20,119 bases of DNA from Dehalococcoidia bacterium UBA6808 (GTDB taxonomy: Bacteria > Chloroflexota > Dehalococcoidia > GIF9 > UBA5629): positions 1-20,119 of the forward strand of contig DKFA01000032.1 of NCBI GenBank assembly GCA_002452695.1. Reading direction: 5' to 3'. Within the stretch, counting starts at the first letter, position 1; the number at the start of each line of letters is the position of its first letter. Below are positions 13,637 through 20,119 of this stretch, piece after piece. A program made the translations under genes and the position numbers. The notes under the pieces are model-generated. The model worked only from the letters and a program-made list of their open reading frames with translations, ran no database searches and had not been told where the DNA came from.

Positions 13637-14971
13637 TAGGTAGAGTATCACGTCGCTGACGTTGGTGCCGGTGGGGCCGGTGATGATGAGCGACCTGCCC
13701 AGCCTGTTGAACAGGGTGTTGCTGTCGAACCTTCTGATGTAGTCTTCTACGTCGATGCCCATATCCCGAGCGTGCTTCAACGAGCGTTCGTCAACCATGG
13801 CTCCTGCGATATCGGGCAGGTAATCCGAGCCGTCCGTGCCGGCGGATGCTACCAGCCAGGGAGTGCGCAGCTCCTGCATGGCCAGCATGGAAACCGCTGC
13901 AAAGTGCTGGTTCCTTCCTCCTTTGCCCGCGTTTTCCGGCAGCGTGGGTGTGGTTTCGCCTCCCAACAGGATGACGCCGAATCCCTTGTAATGGCCGGCC
14001 TGCATGTCGTCGGCCAGTTTGTAGGCCACCTCTGATGTATCTCCTGTCAGTTCAGCCGTGACGATGAAAGGTTTAAGGCCGAGGTCGCGTGCCTTTTCCG
14101 CCATGGCATCGAGCGCCATGCGGTTATTGCCTATGATGTAGTTGTCGCAGTTAGATAACGTCTTGGGGGTTTCAGGCTCCCTGTCCGCGCATCCCCTCCT
14201 GATATAGTCGATCACATGGGGTGGGGCCCTGTCCAGCAGCCCGTATTTGGTCAGCACGTTCTGGGCGTCTTTGAAGGTGGTTGGATCGGGCACAGTCGGC
14301 CCTGAAGCTATGCTGTCGAGGTCATCCCCTACTACATCGGAAATGATCATGGATACCACTGTTGCCGGGTCGTAAAACTTACCCAGGTTGCCGCCTTTGG
14401 TGAAGGAAAGGTGCTTGCGTACCGTGTTTATCTCCTTGATATCGGCGCCGCATCTCAGCAGCAATTGCGTAATACCCTGCTGGTCTTCCAGTGTTACACT
14501 GGTTGTGGGACAGGGCATCAGCGATGAGCCGCCGCCTGAGATCAGGCAGATGATCAGGTCCCCCTTGCCGATGCCGTAGCGCGCTTTCATGGCCAGCATT
14601 TCCCTGACCCCGCGTATCCCTGCCTCATCCGGCAACGGGTGCCCGGCCTTGATCAGCTTGATTTTCTCAGTCTGATAACCGGTGCTTTTGCAGTTAACCA
14701 CTCCGTCCACGATATTGGCCGGTCCCACGATCTTTTCCAGCTCTTCTGCCATCTGACCTGAAGCCTTGCCTCCCCCGATGACGAAGATCCGGTGTCGGGC
14801 CGTATTGTAGGAATGCCCCATGACCGTCAGCTTTTTGCTACGGCGGTTGAACTTGATGGCGGATTGTATCAACTCTGCAGGCATCACGCTCTTGATGCCT
14901 GCTTCGATCAGCTCCACAGCCCTGGCGCGCAGACTCGATGAAATAAGCTCCTCGCGGTTCTTTATGATCAA
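13628..14971 (-). CDS. Glycerate 2-kinase (DUF4147/MOFRL family)
   Basis: 447 residues, the normal length for the MOFRL-type glycerate kinase, which makes 2-phosphoglycerate from glycerate and ATP and so feeds glycerate into lower glycolysis. Conserved blocks are visible in order: VIGGGKASGQMA (64-75), AGHPLPDE (109-116), LISGGGSSLM (143-152), NTVRKHLSFTKGG (182-194), SDVVGDDLDSIASGPTVPD (211-229), GNN (281-283), LGGETT (336-341), GKGGRNQ (349-355), ASAGTDGSDY (375-384) and TGPTGTNVSD (431-440). Hydroxypyruvate reductase annotations for this family are an old error. The start is TTG 14971: AAGGAG lies 11 bases upstream and no better ATG is near. It is cytoplasmic, with its own promoter in the divergent gap. 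Confidence 0.93.
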   Translation of the reverse strand: MIIKNREELISSSLRARAVELIEAGIKSVMPAELIQSAIKFNRRSKKLTVMGHSYNTARHRIFVIGGGKASGQMAEELEKIVGPANIVDGVVNCKSTGYQTEKIKLIKAGHPLPDEAGIRGVREMLAMKARYGIGKGDLIICLISGGGSSLMPCPTTSVTLEDQQGITQLLLRCGADIKEINTVRKHLSFTKGGNLGKFYDPATVVSMIISDVVGDDLDSIASGPTVPDPTTFKDAQNVLTKYGLLDRAPPHVIDYIRRGCADREPETPKTLSNCDNYIIGNNRMALDAMAEKARDLGLKPFIVTAELTGDTSEVAYKLADDMQAGHYKGFGVILLGGETTPTLPENAGKGGRNQHFAAVSMLAMQELRTPWLVASAGTDGSDYLPDIAGAMVDERSLKHARDMGIDVEDYIRRFDSNTLFNRLGRSLIITGPTGTNVSDVILYLSG

Positions 14972-15015
14972 GAACTGAATATCTCCTTATGCTGCCCCAG
15001 GACGAAAACGGAAAA

Positions 15016-15044
15016 ATTATACAACTTGTGCATTTAATTGTCAT
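15016..15044 (-). promoter_or_regulatory. Sigma-A promoter of glycerate kinase
   Basis: ATGACA (15044-15039) and a perfect TATAAT (15021-15016) on the minus strand are 17 bp apart, the ideal spacing. The leader would be about 38 nt before TTG 14971. For the opposite strand TATAAT occurs at 15075-15080 but with no clear -35. Confidence 0.65.
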
Positions 15045-15214
15045 TGAATTCTCGCATAATTGCATAAGCAAATTTATAATCCTGGGGAACCGCTGCGGGA
15101 TGGCACATAGTGTAATTGTAATATGCAATATGGACAACCGGACCGAAAAATGCTACCATTTCGCCATAATCCGCCTGTCGGGGCGGGTATAGATTTTAAT
15201 TTTTGCAGGTAACT

Positions 15215-15793
15215 ATGAAGATAGGCGTTATAGCTGACACTCATGTTCAGCATTTGAGTGAACTCCCCACATCATTAATCAATTCGCTTACCCACATGGA
15301 CATGGTCTTCCACCTGGGAGACTTTAATTCAGAGGCGTTGCTCAACGACCTCAAATCGATCACCAATTTCCGCGGTGTAGCCGGCAACCATGATACCCAT
15401 ATCCCCGGCCTTCCCGAGAAAGACGTGGTGTGTATAAACGGCAAGAAGATCGGACTGATCCATGGCCATGGCTGTGTTTTCCCCTTCGGCTTCAAATGGG
15501 GACTGATGACTCAATTTGAAACAAGAGTAGATGCCATCTTATATGGGCACACCCACTCTGCCCGGAACACGGTTGAGGAAGGCGTCCTCTTCTTCAATCC
15601 GGGCAGCGTGACCGGCAGATTTCCGGCTACGCACCGCAGCTACGGGATACTGACGGTTGGCGACGAGATTACCTCCGAGATCGTAATGCTGGAAGTGAAG
15701 CGTTACTATTTCCTGCACCGTTGCATCAACCTGGCCAGCAAGGCTGTTTCACATTGCTGCGGGCTTAATAAGACTCCCAGCGATTACATCTAA
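15215..15793 (+). CDS. YfcE/MJ0936-type metallophosphoesterase (phosphodiesterase)
   Basis: 192 residues. The calcineurin-like two-metal site is complete: ADTH (7-10; D8, H10), HLGDF (33-37; D36), AGNHD (56-60; N58, H59), IHGHG (82-86) and YGHTHSAR (110-117), followed by FNPGS (127-131), the YfcE-family hallmark. Members cleave phosphodiesters in vitro and are cytoplasmic. A tail of roughly 30 residues with paired cysteines (C181-C182) extends past the usual fold. An upstream in-frame TTG (15203) exists, but the ATG at 15215 starts exactly at the first strand, with AGGT just before it. It is divergent from glycerate kinase. The natural substrate is unknown. Confidence 0.88.
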   Translation: MKIGVIADTHVQHLSELPTSLINSLTHMDMVFHLGDFNSEALLNDLKSITNFRGVAGNHDTHIPGLPEKDVVCINGKKIGLIHGHGCVFPFGFKWGLMTQFETRVDAILYGHTHSARNTVEEGVLFFNPGSVTGRFPATHRSYGILTVGDEITSEIVMLEVKRYYFLHRCINLASKAVSHCCGLNKTPSDYI

Positions 15794-15869
15794 CAGCATT
15801 TTCACAACTCGCACCATGTCCAGAGGCGTAAGGTAAACATTCAGACATGTCATCTTATAGGAGATTCTT

Positions 15870-15944
15870 ATGTGTAGTGATGTCAGAGACCATATCCGCA
15901 GGGTGTCGGCCGGGCAAAATATTCAGCTGATCGGCTGGCAATAA
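15870..15944 (+). CDS. Possible 24-residue peptide gene (unidentified)
   Basis: ATG 15870 runs 24 codons to TAA 15942-15944 and is preceded at 6 bases by AGGAG (15859-15863), a ribosome site as good as those of the real genes nearby. The peptide is MCSDVRDHIRRV followed by SAGQNIQLIGWQ; it has no signal or membrane segment. It lies 56 bases before the biotinyl-domain gene on the same strand. It could be a small protein, a translated leader, or the start of a gene lost by deletion. Confidence 0.35.
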   Translation: MCSDVRDHIRRVSAGQNIQLIGWQ

Positions 15945-16000
15945 AGTGCAAGTACGTTTATCATTTCGCTGAACACTACTAACGGAAAGGAGAACCGAAA

Positions 16001-16222
16001 ATGTCACTTGAAATTGTTACCAGTCCCATGCAGGGCATTTTGGCCAGCCTGTGTGTATCTGTGGGTGATGAGGTGAGCGAAGGGGATGTGCTTTGCCTGA
16101 TCGAAGCCATGAAGATGCTGACCCCGCTCGAATCTACGGTCAGCGGTAAAGTTAAGGAGATACATACTGAGGAGAAAAAACCGGTGGCCAGGGATGAGAA
16201 AATACTGGTCATCGAATATTAA
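16001..16222 (+). CDS. Stand-alone biotin carboxyl carrier domain
   Basis: 73 residues, a single biotinyl/lipoyl attachment fold. The EAMKM motif (35-39) marks K38 as the biotinylated lysine; such carriers move CO2 between a biotin carboxylase and a carboxyltransferase (acetyl-CoA, propionyl-CoA, pyruvate or sodium-pumping decarboxylase complexes). Paired strands around GDEVSEGDVL and VSGKVKEI fit the swinging-domain fold. AAAGGAGA lies just before the ATG. No carboxylase or transferase subunit is in the window, so the partner must be encoded elsewhere. The carbonic anhydrase-like gene downstream handles CO2/bicarbonate, which may be more than coincidence. Confidence 0.88.
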   Translation: MSLEIVTSPMQGILASLCVSVGDEVSEGDVLCLIEAMKMLTPLESTVSGKVKEIHTEEKKPVARDEKILVIEY

Positions 16223-16347
16223 TCGTCTGGTTAAAGTTGTGGGGGCAGGTTGCTCACCGTAAAATGAATTATGGGTTGAGCCGGTCTCCTTCAATCAGCG
16301 GCGAGCTTTGTTCTGCTATTATTAAAATATGAGGATAAGGACAAAAT

Positions 16348-16365
16348 AGCTTCTAGCAGGAAGCT
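16348..16365 (+). repeat. Small hairpin before the carbonic anhydrase gene
   Basis: AGCTTC (16348-16353) and GAAGCT (16360-16365) pair across a 6-base loop, 12 bases upstream of the AAGGAG ribosome site. It may influence translation or be a leftover of a terminator; no T-run follows. Confidence 0.35.
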
Positions 16366-16389
16366 CTGGCTGTGATAAAGGAGAATGAC

Positions 16390-16896
16390 ATGATCAGAAA
16401 TCTGGGTGAAAAGAAGCCGAAAATCCATCCTTCGGCCTTTATCAGCGAGGCCGCCTACATCGTAGGCGATGTTGAGATCGGCGAAAATTCCAGCGTGTGG
16501 CCGGGCGCAGTTGTACGGGCTGATTTCGGCAAGATCGTCATCGGCAAGAATACGCATATCGAGGATAACTGCGTACTGCATACGGCCGACAGTCTGGAGA
16601 TCGGCGATAATGTAATTGTTGGGCATGCTGTGAGTGTGCACTGCCGCAAGGTAGGCAACAACTGTATGATTGGGATAGGCGCTATTCTACTGCAGGGCGC
16701 TGAGATAGGGGACGGCAGCCTTATTGCCGCCGGTTCGCTGCTCGCTCCCAACGAAAATGTCCCGCCCGGGTCGATCTATATGGGCAGTCCGGCCAGGCTG
16801 AGAGAGCGTTTAAGCGGGGACAAGGCATCCATGGTTAGCGGGGGGTCTGATATGTACTGTGAACTGGCAAGAAAATATCGCCAGCAGGGGATCTGA
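16390..16896 (+). CDS. Gamma-class carbonic anhydrase-like hexapeptide protein
   Basis: 168 residues, a left-handed beta-helix of hexapeptide repeats (IGENSSV, IGKNTHI, IGDNVIV, IGDGSLI). The three zinc-ligand histidines of gamma carbonic anhydrases appear to be present: H64 in CVLHT, H79 in VGHA and H84 in SVHC. RAD (43-45) and the closing GSPAR (132-136) are also typical. The usual HGC after the third ligand reads HCR. Proteins of this group (CamH/YrdA/PaaY-like) hydrate CO2 or, in some cases, act as thioesterases, so activity cannot be fixed. A GTG 18 bases upstream is open, but AAGGAG (16378-16383) lies 6 bases before ATG 16390. It lies between the biotinyl carrier and a phosphotriesterase-like fragment. 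Confidence 0.88.
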   Translation: MIRNLGEKKPKIHPSAFISEAAYIVGDVEIGENSSVWPGAVVRADFGKIVIGKNTHIEDNCVLHTADSLEIGDNVIVGHAVSVHCRKVGNNCMIGIGAILLQGAEIGDGSLIAAGSLLAPNENVPPGSIYMGSPARLRERLSGDKASMVSGGSDMYCELARKYRQQGI

Positions 16897-16928
16897 TCTC
16901 GGGGGAGATATTTAAAGGAGATAAAACG

Positions 16929-17003
16929 GTGGTAAATACCATATTGGGTGCTGTTCCGGCCGATCAACTCGGTATTACTATTGATGGATGCATGAGCGGC
17001 TAA
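16929..17003 (+). pseudogene. N-terminal fragment resembling a phosphotriesterase-family gene
   Basis: AAAGGAG (16914-16920) is followed at 8 bases by GTG and codons for VNTILGAVPADQLGIT, then the sequence diverges and stops at TAA 17001-17003 after 24 codons. Phosphotriesterase-homology proteins commonly begin with such a TVLGPVPADQLGxT segment just before their metal-binding HEH motif. Here the HEH and everything after it are missing. The intact start and ribosome site 32 bases after the carbonic anhydrase stop suggest an operon gene whose body was deleted. Confidence 0.5.
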
Positions 17004-17047
17004 ATATAATGCTGGAAACATTGGCAATGCAGCAGTGATAAATTGGC

Positions 17048-17965
17048 ATGATTGAAAGACCTCTCAGTTTTATGCTGGTTTGCGCAGGACTGGTTATAAC
17101 AGCCCTGGCTGCCTGTGCAGCGCCGCAGCCGGCGGCTCCGGCCTCCTTCACCGTGTTAACGCTGAATGTCTCTCCGCAAAAGGCGCAGCCCGGACAGGAA
17201 GTTATCCTGACCGCTGAGGTGGCCAATACAGGAGGCATGCCGGGTAACTTCGAAGAACCGTTGATTGTGAATGGCAAAGAGGAGGAAGCGCATGTGATAA
17301 CCATTCAGCCCGGCTATTCCAAATCATTGACCTACAGAGTGGCGCGAAAGCAGTCAGGCAAGTACGTCGCGCAGTTGGGGTCGAGGACTGTATCCTTTAC
17401 CGTAATTGGAATGGTGGAGCAAACAGTTGAACTTAAGTACGATAATGACCGGCCGAGGGATGCCCTGTGGGCCGGCAACAACGGCGGTTTCCTCATCTGT
17501 TTTGATCCTCCGCAGAAGCCATTCTCGCTTAACAAAGTGCGTATCTGCGGTGGGGTCTATGGTGTGGGATGGGAAGGCAAGTCCTTCAACCTGATGGTGC
17601 TCGACAGCGATATGAAGTCCATCGTCAGTGACGAAGCATATGCTGTTGAGAAGTTCCCGGTCAAGAGCGCTTACCCCTACGCACCGCCTGTCTGGGTCGA
17701 TTTCAATGTGCCTGTAGCTACCCTGGAGAACAAATTTTACGTGTATTTATATACAGGTATAACCGGGATGGGCAAACACCGCGGCGTCCATGTTGGTGTG
17801 GACGACAGTAACTTTAACGAGCACTCCTTCCTTGCCCAGGGCAGGCCGCCCTACGCTACAATCGTCGAGCCTGTATCCCAATACCCAGCCGGTATCTGGT
17901 ACACTGACATCACCAGGCTGAACTGGATGATCCGTGCCTATGGTACTGTGATGGTTCCCGAATAG
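17048..17965 (+). CDS. Lipoprotein with CARDB-like domain
   Basis: 305 residues. Signal peptide with a good lipobox LAAC, so C23 would be lipidated and the protein held on the outer face of the membrane. After a Pro/Ala linker, residues ~36-120 look like a CARDB-type beta-sandwich (SPQKAQPGQEVILTAEVANTGG and matching strands), often an adhesion or scaffold module. Residues ~125-303 form a second all-beta region rich in aromatic residues that I do not recognise; it may be a jelly-roll-like binding domain. No catalytic motif is evident. No strong ribosome site precedes the ATG, and the region just upstream is the deletion scar of a fragmentary gene, so its promoter is unclear. Confidence 0.75.
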   Translation: MIERPLSFMLVCAGLVITALAACAAPQPAAPASFTVLTLNVSPQKAQPGQEVILTAEVANTGGMPGNFEEPLIVNGKEEEAHVITIQPGYSKSLTYRVARKQSGKYVAQLGSRTVSFTVIGMVEQTVELKYDNDRPRDALWAGNNGGFLICFDPPQKPFSLNKVRICGGVYGVGWEGKSFNLMVLDSDMKSIVSDEAYAVEKFPVKSAYPYAPPVWVDFNVPVATLENKFYVYLYTGITGMGKHRGVHVGVDDSNFNEHSFLAQGRPPYATIVEPVSQYPAGIWYTDITRLNWMIRAYGTVMVPE

Positions 17966-18015
17966 CCCGCCTGTTTATCCGGTGTGACCCCTGTTACATA
18001 CGCGTCTGCAAAAAC

Positions 18016-18044
18016 CTGACAAAATATATTAGGTTTTGTAAAAT
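18016..18044 (+). promoter_or_regulatory. Sigma-A promoter of clpB with an overlapping inverted repeat
   Basis: CTGACA (18016-18021) and TAAAAT (18039-18044) are 17 bp apart, each five of six matches to consensus. AAAACCT (18011-18017) and AGGTTTT (18031-18037) form an inverted repeat that overlaps the -35 and fills much of the spacer, a place where a repressor could act. No CIRCE element (TTAGCACTC-type) is present. Confidence 0.65.
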
Positions 18045-18102
18045 AATCTATAAGCACATGGTTGTTTGTGCAGTATGCATTTGTGAATAAGGGAGGTATC
18101 AA

Positions 18103-20119
18103 ATGGATCTAAATAAATTTACGGAGAAGGCACAGGAAGCCATTATCGCCGCACAGAAGCTGGCTGAAGATAAGCGCAATACGCAGATCGAGGCTGAGCA
18201 CCTGCTCAACGCACTGATGTCTCAGCAGGACGGTGTTGTTCCGCAGGTGCTGGAGAAGCTGGGTGTTAACCAGCCGGCCCTGCTGCAAAAGTTGAATACC
18301 GAGATAGACAGGCTGGCGCGGGCGCACGGTGTTACGCAGCCGTTTGTTTCGCAGGGCCTCAACCAGGTGACCGATGCTGCCGGCGACGAGGCGAAGAACT
18401 TGAAGGATGAGTATATCAGTACAGAACACCTGCTGATGGCGATGGCGGATGGCTACAAGGGACCGGCAGCGGCGCTGCTCAGGGGTGCAGGCGTCAGCAA
18501 GGACCGCATCTACCAGGTGCTGACTGCCATCCGCGGTGGTCAGCGCATCACAGATCAGAACCCGGAGGACAAATACCAGGCGCTGGAAAAATACGGGCGT
18601 GACCTGACGGAGACCGCGCGCAGGGGCAAGCTGGACCCGGTTATTGGGCGTGACGAGGAGATCCGGCGCATTATACAGGTGTTGTCGCGGCGCACCAAAA
18701 ACAACCCGGTGCTGATCGGTGAGCCTGGGGTGGGCAAGACGGCCATTGCTGAGGGGCTGGCCCAGCGCATCGTACGCGGCGATGTTCCCGAAGGGCTGAA
18801 GAACAAGAAGATTGTGGCGCTGGACATGGGGGCGCTGGTGGCCGGGGCCAAGTTCCGCGGCGAGTTTGAGGAAAGGCTGAAAGCTGTGCTCAAGGAGGTG
18901 CAGCAGTCCAATGGTCGTATCATATTGTTCATCGATGAGCTGCATACCGTGGTGGGCGCCGGTGCTGCTGAAGGGTCAATGGATGCCTCCAACATGCTCA
19001 AGCCCATGCTGGCGCGCGGCGAATTGCACTGTATTGGCGCCACCACGCTTAATGAGTACCGCAAGTATATTGAGAAAGACGCTGCGCTGGAGAGGCGCTT
19101 CCAGCCCGTGCTGGTGGGAGAGCCTTCGGTGGAGGACACCATCTCGATCCTGCGCGGCCTGAAGGAGCGCTATGAAGTCCACCACGGCGTTCGTATCAAG
19201 GACTCCGCGCTGGTGGCTGCCGCCGTGCTTTCCCACCGCTATATCAGTGATCGTTTCCTGCCGGACAAGGCTATTGACCTCGTGGATGAGGCTGCTTCCA
19301 AGCTGCGCACCGAGATCGACAGCCTGCCTGCGGAGCTGGACGAAGTCGAACGCAGGACCATGCAGCTTGAGATCGAACGCGAAGCGCTGAAAAAGGAGAA
19401 AGACGAGGCATCCAAAGAGCGCCTGGCAAACCTGGAAAAAGAGCTGGCTGATATGAGGGAAAGGAGTGGGGCGCTCAAGGCGCAGTGGCAATTGGAGAAG
19501 GACGCCATACAGGAGCTGCAGAAGCTCAAGGAAAGGGCTGAGCAGGTGCGACATGATATTGAGACGGCTGAACGATCGGCCAACCTGGAGAAGGCCGCCG
19601 AGCTTAAATACGGCACACTGGCACAGCTGGAAAAACAGCTCAGGGAAAGGGAGAAACAGCTTTCGGATAAAAAAGGTCAGCAGTTGCTCAAAGAGGAGGT
19701 CGATGAAGAGGACATCGCCGAGGTGGTCAGCCGCTGGACCCATATCCCGGTCAGCCGGTTGATGGAAGGTGAGGTGCAGAAGCTGCTGCATATGGAAGAC
19801 AGGCTGCATCTTAGGGTCATCGGCCAGGACGAGGCGATCAGGGCGGTTTCCAATGCTGTACGGCGCGCCAGGGCCGGGATACAGGACCCCAACCGCCCGC
19901 TGGGCAGCTTTATTTTCCTGGGTCCTACCGGCGTGGGTAAGACCGAGCTAGCCAGGGCGCTGGCCGAGTTCCTGTTCGACGATGAAAAGGCCATGGTCAG
20001 GCTGGATATGTCTGAATATATGGAGAAGCATACCGTGTCCAGGCTGATCGGCGCACCGCCTGGCTACGTGGGCTATGATGAGGGCGGACAGTTGACCGAG
20101 GCCGTCAGGCGTAAGTCGT
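18103..20119 (+). CDS. clpB: ClpB protein disaggregase (3' end beyond the window)
   Basis: The first 672 residues of the Hsp100 chaperone that pulls apart aggregated proteins with DnaK. In order: the Clp N-domain repeats (EKAQEAI..., with AEHLL and TEHLL), the first AAA+ module with Walker A GEPGVGKT (206-213) and Walker B LFIDELH (D278, E279), GATTLNEYRKYIEKDAALER, the long coiled-coil middle domain (~400-530) that separates ClpB from ClpA/ClpC, and the second AAA+ module with Walker A GPTGVGKT (607-614) and LDMSEYMEKH. Positions agree with E. coli ClpB within two residues. The frame is open to the window edge, so the second Walker B and the C-terminal domain are not seen. GGGAGG (18091-18096) fixes the ATG. 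It is likely stress-induced from the promoter upstream. Confidence 0.97.
   Translation, partial: MDLNKFTEKAQEAIIAAQKLAEDKRNTQIEAEHLLNALMSQQDGVVPQVLEKLGVNQPALLQKLNTEIDRLARAHGVTQPFVSQGLNQVTDAAGDEAKNLKDEYISTEHLLMAMADGYKGPAAALLRGAGVSKDRIYQVLTAIRGGQRITDQNPEDKYQALEKYGRDLTETARRGKLDPVIGRDEEIRRIIQVLSRRTKNNPVLIGEPGVGKTAIAEGLAQRIVRGDVPEGLKNKKIVALDMGALVAGAKFRGEFEERLKAVLKEVQQSNGRIILFIDELHTVVGAGAAEGSMDASNMLKPMLARGELHCIGATTLNEYRKYIEKDAALERRFQPVLVGEPSVEDTISILRGLKERYEVHHGVRIKDSALVAAAVLSHRYISDRFLPDKAIDLVDEAASKLRTEIDSLPAELDEVERRTMQLEIEREALKKEKDEASKERLANLEKELADMRERSGALKAQWQLEKDAIQELQKLKERAEQVRHDIETAERSANLEKAAELKYGTLAQLEKQLREREKQLSDKKGQQLLKEEVDEEDIAEVVSRWTHIPVSRLMEGEVQKLLHMEDRLHLRVIGQDEAIRAVSNAVRRARAGIQDPNRPLGSFIFLGPTGVGKTELARALAEFLFDDEKAMVRLDMSEYMEKHTVSRLIGAPPGYVGYDEGGQLTEAVRRKS

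Noticed and set aside
15171..15186. CCGCC/GGCGG hairpin followed by T-rich DNA before the phosphodiesterase gene, as a terminator or riboswitch
   Set aside because: Stem of only five pairs, it lies just upstream of a start codon, and there is no conserved riboswitch core; no upstream plus-strand gene needs termination there.
18109..19809. Two long minus-strand frames (278 and 277 codons) opposite clpB
   Set aside because: Frequent antisense frames in GC-biased coding DNA; clpB on the plus strand is unmistakable.

Overview
The window reads as a bacterial chromosome of moderate GC. Genes are compactly spaced on both strands, Shine-Dalgarno sites are common, and recognisable sigma-A-type promoters are present. 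The mix of forkhead-associated (FHA) proteins with Ig-like ectodomains, a MOFRL-type glycerate kinase, a gamma carbonic anhydrase and beta-oxidation genes suggests an environmental lineage such as Chloroflexota/Dehalococcoidia. That placement is inference; no rRNA or marker phylogeny was available.

Layout. 1-1630 (+): a cut-off gene tail, a hemolysin III/PAQR membrane protein and an MBL-fold hydrolase. 1670-3484: a divergent pair, 3-hydroxyacyl-CoA dehydrogenase (-) and a crotonase-family enzyme (+), sharing a promoter region. 3598-5247 (+): an exported protein joining a trypsin-like domain that has lost its serine, two fibronectin-III domains and a CxxC thioredoxin-like domain. A perfect 32-bp palindrome lies between it and the next, convergent gene.

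5334-12837 is the core of the window: a phosphothreonine signalling island. One minus-strand operon (11988 to 8406) encodes a zinc-ribbon FHA protein, a PP2C phosphatase, a membrane-tethered Ser/Thr kinase and a membrane FHA protein, with gaps of 10 nt, 1 nt and a 4-nt ATGA overlap. A second minus-strand operon (8049 to 5334) encodes two more membrane proteins with outside sensory-looking domains and inside FHA domains. A divergent plus-strand gene (12157) encodes an FHA domain fused to an OmpR/PhoB-type winged helix, without a receiver domain. Both minus-strand operons are preceded by arrays of a TCTGACA-like heptamer repeated every 11 bp, the expected footprint of a PhoB-fold regulator, and both arrays sit exactly 20 bp from a candidate -10 box. 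The model is that envelope signals change kinase/phosphatase output, phosphothreonine is read by the FHA domains, and the FHA-winged-helix protein activates both operons.

12838-13636: a worn insertion-sequence end that seems to have damaged the 5' end of a GNAT acetyltransferase. 13628-15793: glycerate 2-kinase (-) and a YfcE-like phosphodiesterase (+), divergent. 15870-17003 (+): a tiny ORF, a stand-alone biotinyl carrier domain, a gamma carbonic anhydrase and a fragment that looks like the first codons of a phosphotriesterase-family gene. 17048-17965: a lipoprotein. 18103 to the window end: clpB, cut off by the window edge, behind a strong promoter.

No tRNA, rRNA or CRISPR array was seen.
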